From positions 806,001-870,000 of the forward strand of contig NZ_JONL01000001.1 of assembly GCF_000711735.1 (NCBI RefSeq): a stretch of DNA of 64,000 nucleotides. The letters are read 5' to 3'. Below are positions 49,373-57,018 of the stretch, in pieces. The translations under genes and the position numbers were made by a program. Numbering within the stretch: position 1 is the stretch's first letter; the number at the start of each line of letters is the position of its first letter. A model generated the notes under the pieces. That model saw nothing but the letters and a program-made list of their open reading frames with translations, had not been told where the DNA came from and did no database searches. The DNA is from Maridesulfovibrio frigidus DSM 17176 (GTDB taxonomy: Bacteria; Desulfobacterota; Desulfovibrionia; Desulfovibrionales; Desulfovibrionaceae).

Positions 49373-50119
49373 ATGCGCCATAAGGCAATCTTAACATTTT
49401 TAGCATCAGCAATACTAATCATCACAATTCCTTTTTTAGCACATGCTAATGAAAAGCTAGTATTTTCAAGTATTAAATCAACTCTCTCTGATATTTGTTT
49501 TAGGGTACTTGAAGAGGCTTACGGCCGCATTAATATTGAAATTGAGTTAAAGCCTTATCCAGTATTGCGCTCATTGCACTCATCAAGCACAGGCCTTGTA
49601 GATGGTGAATTATTTAAGATAAAAGGACTTGAGGAGAAACATCCAAACCTCATAATGATTCCAGTTCCGATCAACACCGTCGAGTCTATGATACTTAGTA
49701 AAAAAAGGCCTGAACCATTTACTGGTTGGCAATCACTGGCACCACTTAAAATTGGAATTTACCGGGGCGTACTTTTTACAAAGAAAAAAACTGCAAAGGC
49801 TGGTTGCACCAAGGTCTTTGAGATAGAAACTCATGATCAAATTTATAGAATGCTTGAGCTTGACAGAATTGACATAGCAATCCTGACAAGAATTTCTAGT
49901 CTAAAGCTTTTAAGAAAGTTCGGACCAACCGATATTAAACTTATCGAGCCTCCCCTCGAAACATTTCCTGTCTACCATTACCTGAACAAAAAGCACTCGA
50001 ATCTTGTCCCCAAGATAACTGCAGCTCTAAAAGAAATGCAGAAAGAAGGTAGGATACAGCAAATTAGAAATGAGGTTATTCAGAAAGAGTTTGGTGAACT
50101 CCTTAGGCCCAATAATTAG
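49373..50119 (+). CDS. Periplasmic substrate-binding protein (SBP_bac_3-like)
   Basis: 248 residues with a signal peptide ending AHA-N. The body follows the two-lobe pattern of family-3 solute-binding proteins (KPYPVLRSLHSSSTGLVDGELF; hinge and VESMILSKKRPEPF; KEMQKEGRIQQIRNEV close). No permease or ATPase adjoins, so it may be an orphan sensor-type protein, like many in this lineage. AGGAG precedes the ATG. Confidence 0.85.
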   Translation: MRHKAILTFLASAILIITIPFLAHANEKLVFSSIKSTLSDICFRVLEEAYGRINIEIELKPYPVLRSLHSSSTGLVDGELFKIKGLEEKHPNLIMIPVPINTVESMILSKKRPEPFTGWQSLAPLKIGIYRGVLFTKKKTAKAGCTKVFEIETHDQIYRMLELDRIDIAILTRISSLKLLRKFGPTDIKLIEPPLETFPVYHYLNKKHSNLVPKITAALKEMQKEGRIQQIRNEVIQKEFGELLRPNN

Positions 50120-50153
50120 TTCTTTCACCTTTACCAGATATTACTGGCACAAT

Positions 50154-50269
50154 TTATTTTTTCAACTTCTTCGCTACCAACTTCAGCAGAATCCACAATC
50201 CAAATAGAAGAATTAATCCTAATACTCCAAAGACGCCCTTTAAGAGCTACCTAATTGTTGTTCTTCCAT
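50154..50269 (-). pseudogene. Frameshifted small membrane-peptide gene
   Basis: From an ATG at 50269 the frame reads MEEQQLGSS then stops. Shifting one base gives LKGVFGVLGLILLFGLWIL and a basic tail KLVAKKLKK, ending at TAA 50154-50156. The whole is 116 bases, one short of a 38-codon gene plus stop, so a single-base deletion (or sequencing error) has broken a small single-span membrane protein. No strong ribosome-binding site. Confidence 0.45.
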
Positions 50270-50300
50270 TTTCTTGCGCTAGACTCTCCTGCTCATAAGC

Positions 50301-51065
50301 CTATTGATCAGATTCAATTAACGAATTTGGATTATCAGCAATAATCTGCTTTGAAATTTTATTCAGTTTATTCTTAACATACTTAATATCTTCATCACTC
50401 TTCATTACTTTGTATAGGTATACTGAAATAAATCTATCCGACGCTCTCATAGAACTGACCCCAATAACTTGAACATAAGTATCTTGCACGCCATCAACAC
50501 TCATTGTCATTTTACTTATAAGAACCTGAGCAATATAGTTACGTTCTTCACCAGTTATCCCTAAAAGCTTAGTTTCATTATGTTCTACATCAATACCCCA
50601 TTCATACTTATCATTTGCTTCAGTTTCAGCTTCATCCAGAGCATCTTTAATATTTTCCCCCTCAAATAGCACTGACTGTGGCCCGCAATCTTCCCGTACA
50701 TACCCTTTCATAGTGTCAAAGTCGGATTCATAAATATCCATATCTATCAACTCTTTCGCAACTTGTAAGAAAAAATATTCATCAAGTTGATGACCTTTTC
50801 CCTTAATTAAAACCTTAAGCTCTGAATCTTTAAGGTAAGCCGCTAAAAGTACGTTAGTTTTCGGCACAAATGTAGTGAAAAACTCTTTCAACTTAGGAAA
50901 CCTTAACACATCTCCATCAAATCCATTAATTTCGGGAAGTACAACCTTCGCTCCGCCTACATCAACACTCACAATTTCAGTAAAAGCTTGAGACTTTTCT
51001 GCAATCGTAACCACCACAGTAAAACAAACTAATATAACAAAAATCAAACTTCGCATTTTCTTCAT
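50301..51065 (-). CDS. Hypothetical exported protein
   Basis: 254 residues, not recognised. The leader MKKMRSLIFVILVCFTVVVTIAEKSQA is a signal peptide (or anchor). The remainder is soluble, with a single Cys (DCGPQS) and a mixed alpha/beta pattern; the chain ends in a Lys-rich helix (VKNKLNKISKQII). AGGAA precedes the ATG. No close neighbour suggests a role. Confidence 0.75.
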   Translation of the reverse strand: MKKMRSLIFVILVCFTVVVTIAEKSQAFTEIVSVDVGGAKVVLPEINGFDGDVLRFPKLKEFFTTFVPKTNVLLAAYLKDSELKVLIKGKGHQLDEYFFLQVAKELIDMDIYESDFDTMKGYVREDCGPQSVLFEGENIKDALDEAETEANDKYEWGIDVEHNETKLLGITGEERNYIAQVLISKMTMSVDGVQDTYVQVIGVSSMRASDRFISVYLYKVMKSDEDIKYVKNKLNKISKQIIADNPNSLIESDQ

Positions 51066-51266
51066 GAATATTCCTGAGTGAGTTCTTTTTTAGGAGTTAA
51101 GATTACGACAAAAGACAATTGCGTATTATTATATGAACATTGATATCAATGTAAAGATGCGATTTTAGGAACAATTTCCAATGCAATACATCTCGAAGCC
51201 AATAAAGCTAATCCGCAATAAAATTCTTTCACCTTTACAACCCATATCTATTAACATACGCTTTGC

Positions 51267-51352
51267 CGAGCTAGGGGTGCCTTTTGGCTGAGATGGTGTT
51301 TGCACCTGACCCTTCGAACCTGACTCAGTTAATTCTGCCGTAGGGAAGCTGC
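51267..51352 (+). promoter_or_regulatory. TPP riboswitch (THI element)
   Basis: Contains the conserved parts in order: CTAGGGGTGCC, GGCTGAGAT, ACCCTTCGAACCTGA and GCCGTAGGGAAGCT, with GAGCT/AGCT pairing to close P1. It binds thiamin pyrophosphate in the leader of the thi operon. Followed after 27 bases by a terminator, so control is probably by premature termination. Confidence 0.96.
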
Positions 51353-51378
51353 AATAGATTTGTATTATATGTCTATAC

Positions 51379-51413
51379 GCGCTTACCCTTCATTGGAGTA
51401 AGCGTTTTTTTTT
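51379..51413 (+). terminator. Riboswitch-controlled intrinsic terminator (attenuator)
   Basis: Stem CGCTTAC/GTAAGCG followed by T9, ending right before the thiS ribosome-binding site (GGAG). Confidence 0.9.
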
Positions 51414-51426
51414 GCGGAGCAAAAAT

Positions 51427-51627
51427 ATGAATGTTACAGTGAACGGAATTGAAACCGAAATACTAGACCAGATGAGCGTGTTTAATCTGCTTGAATCCAA
51501 ACAGATTACAGCTGACACTGTTGTGGTCGAACTGAATAAAGAAATAGTCCCGTCTAATAATTTCGAAAACGTAATGCTAAACGACGGGGATCATCTTGAA
51601 GTTCTCCGCTTCGTAGGCGGGGGTTAA
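51427..51627 (+). CDS. thiS: Sulfur carrier protein ThiS
   Basis: 66 residues from the ATG at 51427 with GGAG seven bases before; an in-frame TTG five codons earlier falls in the terminator T-run and is rejected. Ubiquitin-like fold with the obligatory C-terminal Gly-Gly (FVGGG), whose thiocarboxylate donates sulfur for the thiazole ring. First gene of thiSGHFEC. Confidence 0.95.
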   Translation: MNVTVNGIETEILDQMSVFNLLESKQITADTVVVELNKEIVPSNNFENVMLNDGDHLEVLRFVGGG

Positions 51628-51636
51628 AGGAACATC

Positions 51637-52413
51637 ATGAGTGAAGATATATTTGAAATCGGTGGCCTTAAGTTAAACAGCAGACTGCTTACCGGAACGG
51701 GTAAATATTCCGATGATTCAGTCATACCCGCTGTGTGTGAAGCTTCCGGTTCACAGATAATCACCGTAGCTCTCAGACGTGTTGATCTGGAATCAAAGAC
51801 TGGCAATGTTATAGATTTTATCCCCAAACATATGCAGCTTCTGCCCAACACATCTGGCGCCAGAACAGCGGACGAAGCGGTACGCATCGCCCGTCTTGCT
51901 CGCGCCATGGGTTGCGGAGACTGGATCAAAATCGAAGTTATATCCGACAGCAAATATCTGCTTCCCGACGGCTACGAAACAGCCAAAGCAACCGAGATTC
52001 TCGCTAAAGAAGGTTTCGTGGTACTGCCATACGTAAATGCGGATCTATATGTAGCGCGTTCACTAGTTGATGCCGGAGCTGCCGCAGTCATGCCTCTAGG
52101 CTCGCCAATAGGGACAAATCGCGGACTTAAAACTCGCGAAATGATCCGTATAATTATCGAAGAAATTTCCCTGCCTATCATCGTTGATGCAGGCATCGGG
52201 CGCCCTTCTGAAGCTTGCGAAGCTATGGAGATGGGAGCTGATGCATGCCTTGTAAACACTGCGATTGCTACAGCCTGTGATCCAATCATGATGGCGAAAG
52301 CTTTCGGACGCGCAATTAAAGCTGGACGCGAAGCGTATCTATCCGGCCCCGGAGCAAAGCAGCGCAATGCAATAGCGTCATCGCCCCTTACCGGCTTTTT
52401 GAGTGAAGGTTAA
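51637..52413 (+). CDS. thiG: Thiazole synthase ThiG
   Basis: 258 residues. TIM barrel with the Schiff-base lysine in WIKIEVISD (about 95) and phosphate-binding [10 protein letters not shown] near 187. It condenses deoxyxylulose 5-phosphate, dehydroglycine and ThiS thiocarboxylate. Nine bases after thiS, with AAGGAA upstream of the ATG. Confidence 0.97.
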   Translation: MSEDIFEIGGLKLNSRLLTGTGKYSDDSVIPAVCEASGSQIITVALRRVDLESKTGNVIDFIPKHMQLLPNTSGARTADEAVRIARLARAMGCGDWIKIEVISDSKYLLPDGYETAKATEILAKEGFVVLPYVNADLYVARSLVDAGAAAVMPLGSPIGTNRGLKTREMIRIIIEEISLPIIVDAGIGRPSEACEAMEMGADACLVNTAIATACDPIMMAKAFGRAIKAGREAYLSGPGAKQRNAIASSPLTGFLSEG

Positions 52414-52416
52414 CTG

Positions 52417-53541
52417 ATGAGCTTTTACCAAATATCTGCCGAATACAGCAAGTTACCGCTCCTAGAAAAATTCGAGTCAGTGACAGAAGCTGATGTGCGG
52501 CGTGCAATAAGCGCAACAACAGCAAGTCCAGAAGACTTTCTTGCACTGCTCAGCCCTGCGGCAATTCCTTTACTAGAAGAAATGGCGCAAAAGGCTAGCC
52601 AGCTGACATTGCAGAATTTCGGTAAAACTATTCAACTGTTTACTCCACTATATCTTTCTAACTACTGCACGAATCGGTGTATTTATTGTGGTTTCAACAC
52701 CACAAACGAAATCCCGCGCACGCAGCTTGAACCATCTCAGCTTGAAGAAGAAGCTCAGGCCATTGCCGCAACGGGGTTAAAACACCTGCTAATTCTTACA
52801 GGAGATGCACGCAAAAAATCTTCTCCTGAATATCTTGAATCCTGCATGAAAGTGCTCAGCAAATATTTCCCATCCGTATCAATTGAAATATATGCCATGG
52901 ACGAGGATGAATATGCTAGCTTGGTCAAATCCGGCGTAGACGGCATGACCATGTTTCAAGAAACCTACAATGAAGAACTCTACCCCACCCTGCACCCAGC
53001 AGGCCCTAAAAAAGATTTCCGCTATCGCTTAGATGCACCTGAACGCAGCTGTAAAGCGGGCATGCGAGTAGTAAACATAGGCGCGCTTCTCGGCCTCGAC
53101 AATTGGCGCAAGGATGCACTTCTCACGGGAATACACGCTTCATATTTACAGAAAAAATATCCTGATGTGGACGTAGCCGTATCGCTTCCAAGAATGCGCT
53201 CCCACGCCGGATCATTTAAGCCTGCATCCATCGTCAGCGACCAAGATATGGTGCAGAACATGCTCGCTCTCAGAATCTACCTACCGCGCGTAGGCATAAC
53301 TGTTTCGACACGTGAAAGCCCAGATTTCCGCGAAAACATTCTACCGCTAGGCGTGACCAAAATGTCTGCGGGAGTTTCGACCGAAGTTGGCGGACATAGC
53401 CAAAAAGGCGAAAAGGTCGGACAATTTGATATTTCCGACGAACGCAGCGTTGAAGAAATGTGCGAGGCTCTTATCAAACGCGGCTACCAGCCAGTTTTCA
53501 AGGACTGGGAGCCTATCGTAAATAATGGGGATCATAAGTGA
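52417..53541 (+). CDS. thiH: 2-iminoacetate synthase ThiH (radical SAM)
   Basis: 374 residues. Radical SAM cluster motif CTNRCIYC (about 87-94). It cleaves tyrosine to dehydroglycine, which is the oxygen-independent route suited to an anaerobe. It starts three bases after thiG and its stop overlaps the thiF start. Confidence 0.97.
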   Translation: MSFYQISAEYSKLPLLEKFESVTEADVRRAISATTASPEDFLALLSPAAIPLLEEMAQKASQLTLQNFGKTIQLFTPLYLSNYCTNRCIYCGFNTTNEIPRTQLEPSQLEEEAQAIAATGLKHLLILTGDARKKSSPEYLESCMKVLSKYFPSVSIEIYAMDEDEYASLVKSGVDGMTMFQETYNEELYPTLHPAGPKKDFRYRLDAPERSCKAGMRVVNIGALLGLDNWRKDALLTGIHASYLQKKYPDVDVAVSLPRMRSHAGSFKPASIVSDQDMVQNMLALRIYLPRVGITVSTRESPDFRENILPLGVTKMSAGVSTEVGGHSQKGEKVGQFDISDERSVEEMCEALIKRGYQPVFKDWEPIVNNGDHK

Positions 53542-54170
53542 ATAAAGCGGAGCAAGGTTTAGCTGCTTACCTCGGGGAAGATCGGCTTAAATACCTTCAA
53601 TCCATCACCATCGGTATAGCTGGAGCAGGTGGACTCGGGTCCAATTGCGCCATGAATCTGGTGCGTAGTGGGTTTAAGAAATTCGTGATCATCGACTTTG
53701 ACCGAGTGGAAGCTTCAAACCTTAACCGCCAGTATTACACATTAGATCAGGTCGGTGAATTTAAGGTAATTGCCCTTTCCAAAAACATGTTCGCGGTTAA
53801 TCCCGGGCTGGACATAACTCAGCATATCGAGACAGCTACAGCGGAGAATATGCCAAAAATTTTCCGCAAATGTGAAGTTATTGTAGAAGCATTCGATGCG
53901 GCAAGAATAAAGCGAAGTCTGGTAGAAACATTCCTGCCCACAAACAAGCTGATTGTAGCAGCATCCGGTATTGGCGGTGCAGGTAATGCGGACACCATTC
54001 TCACCCGCAAGGTTCGCGACAATTTTTATATGGTGGGAGATATGGAGACCGAATGCAATATGGATACCCCTCCATTTTCACCGAAAGTAGCTATCTCCGC
54101 AGCCAAGCAGGCGGACATTATCTTAAGCCACTACCTTGATAAATTCGAGAAAGAAGGAACCGCAAAGTGA
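53538..54170 (+). CDS. thiF: ThiS adenylyltransferase ThiF (short, family-2 type)
   Basis: 210 residues with a GTG start that overlaps the thiH stop (GTGA). Adenylation loop GIAGAGGLGSN (about 27-37), Asp in IIDFDRVEASNLNRQ. Shorter than E. coli ThiF and lacking its CxxC zinc pairs, as in the family-2 form found with ThiH. It activates the ThiS C-terminus. Confidence 0.93.
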   Translation: MNKAEQGLAAYLGEDRLKYLQSITIGIAGAGGLGSNCAMNLVRSGFKKFVIIDFDRVEASNLNRQYYTLDQVGEFKVIALSKNMFAVNPGLDITQHIETATAENMPKIFRKCEVIVEAFDAARIKRSLVETFLPTNKLIVAASGIGGAGNADTILTRKVRDNFYMVGDMETECNMDTPPFSPKVAISAAKQADIILSHYLDKFEKEGTAK

Positions 54171-54829
54171 GCGTAAAAAAAATTACCAGACAAAACATTC
54201 TGGACACGGACATTTACTGTCTGACCGCAGAAAAATTTTCGCAAGGGAGGTCCAACCTTGAGGTGGTCAAAGCCATGCTGGATAATGGAATCAAACTTAT
54301 TCAGTACCGCGAAAAAGAAAAGAAAATGGGACTCAAATACGAAGAGTGTTTAGAGATTCGTAAAATGACACGCGATGCCGGAGCCGCTTTCATCATTAAT
54401 GATGATATCGATCTTGCAATTCTTGTTGAAGCTGACGGTGTTCATGTCGGTCAAAAGGATTTCCCAATTGAAGCTGTTCGTAAACTGGTGGGTGAAAATA
54501 TGGCAATAGGCCTATCCACTCACAGCCCGGAGCAAGCAAGAGACGCGCAAAAACGCGGAGCAGATTACATTGGCGTAGGGCCGGTTTTCCGTACCTTTAC
54601 CAAGGACGATGTCTGCGATCCCGTTGGATTTGAATATTTGGATTATGTGGTAAAGAACATAGAAATTCCCTTTGTCGCCATCGGTGGTATCAAAGAAAAC
54701 AATGTGGCGGAAGTGGCAAAACACGGCGCAAGCTGTGTGGCACTAGTCACTGAAATAGTCGAAGCTGATAATATCGGCGACAAAATCAAAGCGCTGCGTA
54801 ATGCTATGCAGTCCGCTAATGACATTTAA
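54167..54829 (+). CDS. thiE: Thiamin-phosphate synthase ThiE
   Basis: 220 residues, GTG start overlapping the thiF stop. Phosphate-handling motifs IQYREKEK, INDDIDLA, VGPVFRTFTK and AIGGIKENN match ThiE. It couples HMP-pyrophosphate with thiazole phosphate. No thiD is in the window, so HMP kinase must be elsewhere. Confidence 0.95.
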   Translation: MSVKKITRQNILDTDIYCLTAEKFSQGRSNLEVVKAMLDNGIKLIQYREKEKKMGLKYEECLEIRKMTRDAGAAFIINDDIDLAILVEADGVHVGQKDFPIEAVRKLVGENMAIGLSTHSPEQARDAQKRGADYIGVGPVFRTFTKDDVCDPVGFEYLDYVVKNIEIPFVAIGGIKENNVAEVAKHGASCVALVTEIVEADNIGDKIKALRNAMQSANDI

Positions 54830-54853
54830 AAACTAGCCTGAAAAGGAGATATC

Positions 54854-56158
54854 ATGAAATACACTACTCAAATGGACGCAGCCCGCAAAGGCATCGTCAC
54901 ACCACAGATGGAAATCGTTGCTCGCAAAGAAAATATTCGCATCGAAGATCTCATGGCGCGCATGGCGAAGGGAACAGTTATTATCCCTTGCAACAAAAAG
55001 CACACCAACATCGACCCTGAAGGTGTAGGTGAAGGCATGAGCACCAAGATCAATGTAAACCTTGGTATCTCTAAAGATTGCAGCGATATCGAGCCTGAAC
55101 TAGTCAAAGTACAGATGGCTTTGGATATGAAAGCGGAAGCGATCATGGACCTCAGCTGTTATGGTAAAACACAGGAATTCCGCAAACGCTTGATTGTAAT
55201 ATCACCAGCTATGATCGGAACTGTTCCTATGTATGATGCGGTTGGTTTCTACGATAAAAACCTACAGGATATCACCGTAGACGAATTTTTTGATGTTGTT
55301 CAGAAACACGTGGATGACGGAGTAGATTTCCTGACCATCCATTGCGGACTAAACCAGCACACCGCTGAAAAAGTTAAAGCCGGCGGCAGACTCACCAACA
55401 TCGTATCCCGAGGCGGATCACTGCTTTTCACATGGATGGAGCTCAACAAAGCTGAGAACCCATTCTACGAACATTACGATCGTTTGCTTGATATCTGTGA
55501 AGAGCATGACGTAACATTAAGCCTTGGTGACGGTTGCCGTCCCGGTTGTTTGCATGACGCAACTGACGCTTGTCAGGTTGAAGAACTCATCGTACTTGGC
55601 GAACTTACCCTGCGCGCATGGGAACGCAACGTACAGGTTATGATCGAAGGCCCGGGCCATATGGCGATGAACGAAATCGCTGGCAACATGATGATGGAAA
55701 AACGTCTCTGCCACGGCGCACCATTCTACGTGCTTGGACCGCTGGTAACAGACGTTGCCCCTGGATATGACCACATCACAGCCGCTATCGGGGGTGCTAT
55801 TGCAGCAATGAATGGAGCTGATTTCCTCTGCTACGTAACACCTGCTGAGCATCTTCGTTTGCCGACTCTTGATGATATGAAAGAAGGCATCATCGCAACA
55901 CGCATCGCGGCTCACGCGGCTGACGTTGCAAAGGGACACCCCGGCGCAAGAGATTGGGATGATAAAATGAGTAAAGCACGCGCGGCCCTAGACTGGAACG
56001 GCATGTTTGACCTTGCTATGGACCCAGTTAAGCCACGCGAATACCGCGAATCCTCCAAGCCTGAGCACGAAGATTCCTGCACCATGTGTGGTAAGATGTG
56101 TGCGGTTAGAAATATGAATCGCGTTCTTGCCGGCAAAGACATTCAGCTGGATGATTAG
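54854..56158 (+). CDS. thiC: Phosphomethylpyrimidine synthase ThiC (short anaerobe-type)
   Basis: 434 residues. Radical SAM-like enzyme making HMP-phosphate from AIR; the iron-sulfur motif is C-terminal, CTMCGKMC (about 413-420), spaced CX2CX3C rather than the CX2CX4C of E. coli ThiC. Other conserved stretches: [17 protein letters not shown] and [10 protein letters not shown]. ThiC paralogue BzaF (cobamide lower-ligand pathway) looks similar, but place in a TPP-controlled thi operon favours ThiC. AAGGAG precedes the ATG. Confidence 0.93.
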   Translation: MKYTTQMDAARKGIVTPQMEIVARKENIRIEDLMARMAKGTVIIPCNKKHTNIDPEGVGEGMSTKINVNLGISKDCSDIEPELVKVQMALDMKAEAIMDLSCYGKTQEFRKRLIVISPAMIGTVPMYDAVGFYDKNLQDITVDEFFDVVQKHVDDGVDFLTIHCGLNQHTAEKVKAGGRLTNIVSRGGSLLFTWMELNKAENPFYEHYDRLLDICEEHDVTLSLGDGCRPGCLHDATDACQVEELIVLGELTLRAWERNVQVMIEGPGHMAMNEIAGNMMMEKRLCHGAPFYVLGPLVTDVAPGYDHITAAIGGAIAAMNGADFLCYVTPAEHLRLPTLDDMKEGIIATRIAAHAADVAKGHPGARDWDDKMSKARAALDWNGMFDLAMDPVKPREYRESSKPEHEDSCTMCGKMCAVRNMNRVLAGKDIQLDD

Positions 56159-56192
56159 TTTTTATAGCTTGTAAATAGCTTAAATATTGAGA

Positions 56193-56236
56193 ATTAGATT
56201 GCCCCGGCAGATGTTATGTCTGTCGGGGCTTTTTTG
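56193..56236 (+). terminator. thi operon terminator (copy A of a repeated unit)
   Basis: Stem GCCCCGGCAGA/TCTGTCGGGGC (one wobble) plus T6. The 44-base unit starting ATTAGATTGC is repeated with about 86 percent identity at 56777-56820. Confidence 0.92.
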
Positions 56237-56299
56237 GATTACTTTTTCATGAACTCAGATTACTCATTAAGACCGCTCATGTAAAAAAATGGAGAGCAA

Positions 56300-56752
56300 A
56301 TGTCTAAAGACGACTATAAAGAAAATATTATTAAATTATCCGAAGCCACAACTTGGGATATAGCAAAACTAGAATGGTCACTTCGTAAAATATATGAAAC
56401 GGAAGAACCCGAAAATTGTTTATGCTGTCATTCTCCTATACAAGAATTTTCTGTTATTAAAAACACACAGAATAACAATGAGGCAATTATCGGAAGTTGC
56501 TGTGTAAATGAATTCCCAACCATTCCGTCGGACAAAATATTTCAAGCAATTAAAAGAATTCGAGATGATGACCAGAAGGCACTGAATGAAGAAGCTATAC
56601 AATATGCCTATAATAAAAAATGGATTAACTACTTTGAATACGGGGTTCTACTCAAGTCAAAAAGCAGAAGAAAACTATCTTATAGTCAACTTCAAACGCG
56701 AATGGGTATTAATAGAAAAGTTTTACAGGGGATGAAGACAAGAAAAGCTTAG
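56300..56752 (+). CDS. Hypothetical Cys-containing protein of accessory block
   Basis: 150 residues, function not recognised. Middle segment CLCCHSPIQEFSVIKN...GSCCVNEF has paired cysteines resembling small zinc ribbons found in mobile or phage-encoded proteins; the C-terminal third is Lys/Arg-rich (SKSRRKLSYSQLQTRMG) and may bind nucleic acid. AT-rich codon use unlike thiC. It has a GGAGAG start region and is enclosed by the two near-identical terminators. Confidence 0.7.
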   Translation: MSKDDYKENIIKLSEATTWDIAKLEWSLRKIYETEEPENCLCCHSPIQEFSVIKNTQNNNEAIIGSCCVNEFPTIPSDKIFQAIKRIRDDDQKALNEEAIQYAYNKKWINYFEYGVLLKSKSRRKLSYSQLQTRMGINRKVLQGMKTRKA

Positions 56753-56776
56753 GCTGTGACAGTTGAAATGTTTGGG

Positions 56777-56820
56777 ATTAGATTGCTCCGGCGGACGTTA
56801 GTCTGTCGGGGCTTTTTTTG
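56777..56820 (+). terminator. Terminator copy B after accessory Cys gene
   Basis: Stem GCTCCGGCGGAC/GTCTGTCGGGGC (three wobbles) and T7; near-duplicate of the thi operon terminator. Confidence 0.9.
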
Positions 56821-57018
56821 TTGCGCAAAAAAAGAACACCATTATTTAATTCTGATCATAACCTTTTAAAACATGTACGAGTATTATTTATTAGGCATTT
56901 GCAACTAGCATTCAGACAACTAATAGAGTAACGAGTAACCAGATTTAAAATTACTATAATTTAATTACAATCGAATACACAATTCTCATAAATTTAGAAA
57001 GACATAGAGGATGCGGAC

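Larger units (their letters stand above)
51066..51426. other. thi operon leader region, 361 bases
   Basis: Contains the TPP riboswitch (51267-51352) and the intrinsic terminator (51379-51413). The first 200 bases are AT-rich; a promoter should lie within about 51215-51260, but the boxes (TTTACA near 51233, TATTAA near 51248) are poorly spaced. Confidence 0.6.

Noticed and set aside
51972-52367. 131-codon minus-strand frame opposite thiG
   Set aside because: Shadow of a highly conserved gene; no start signal and no recognisable domain.
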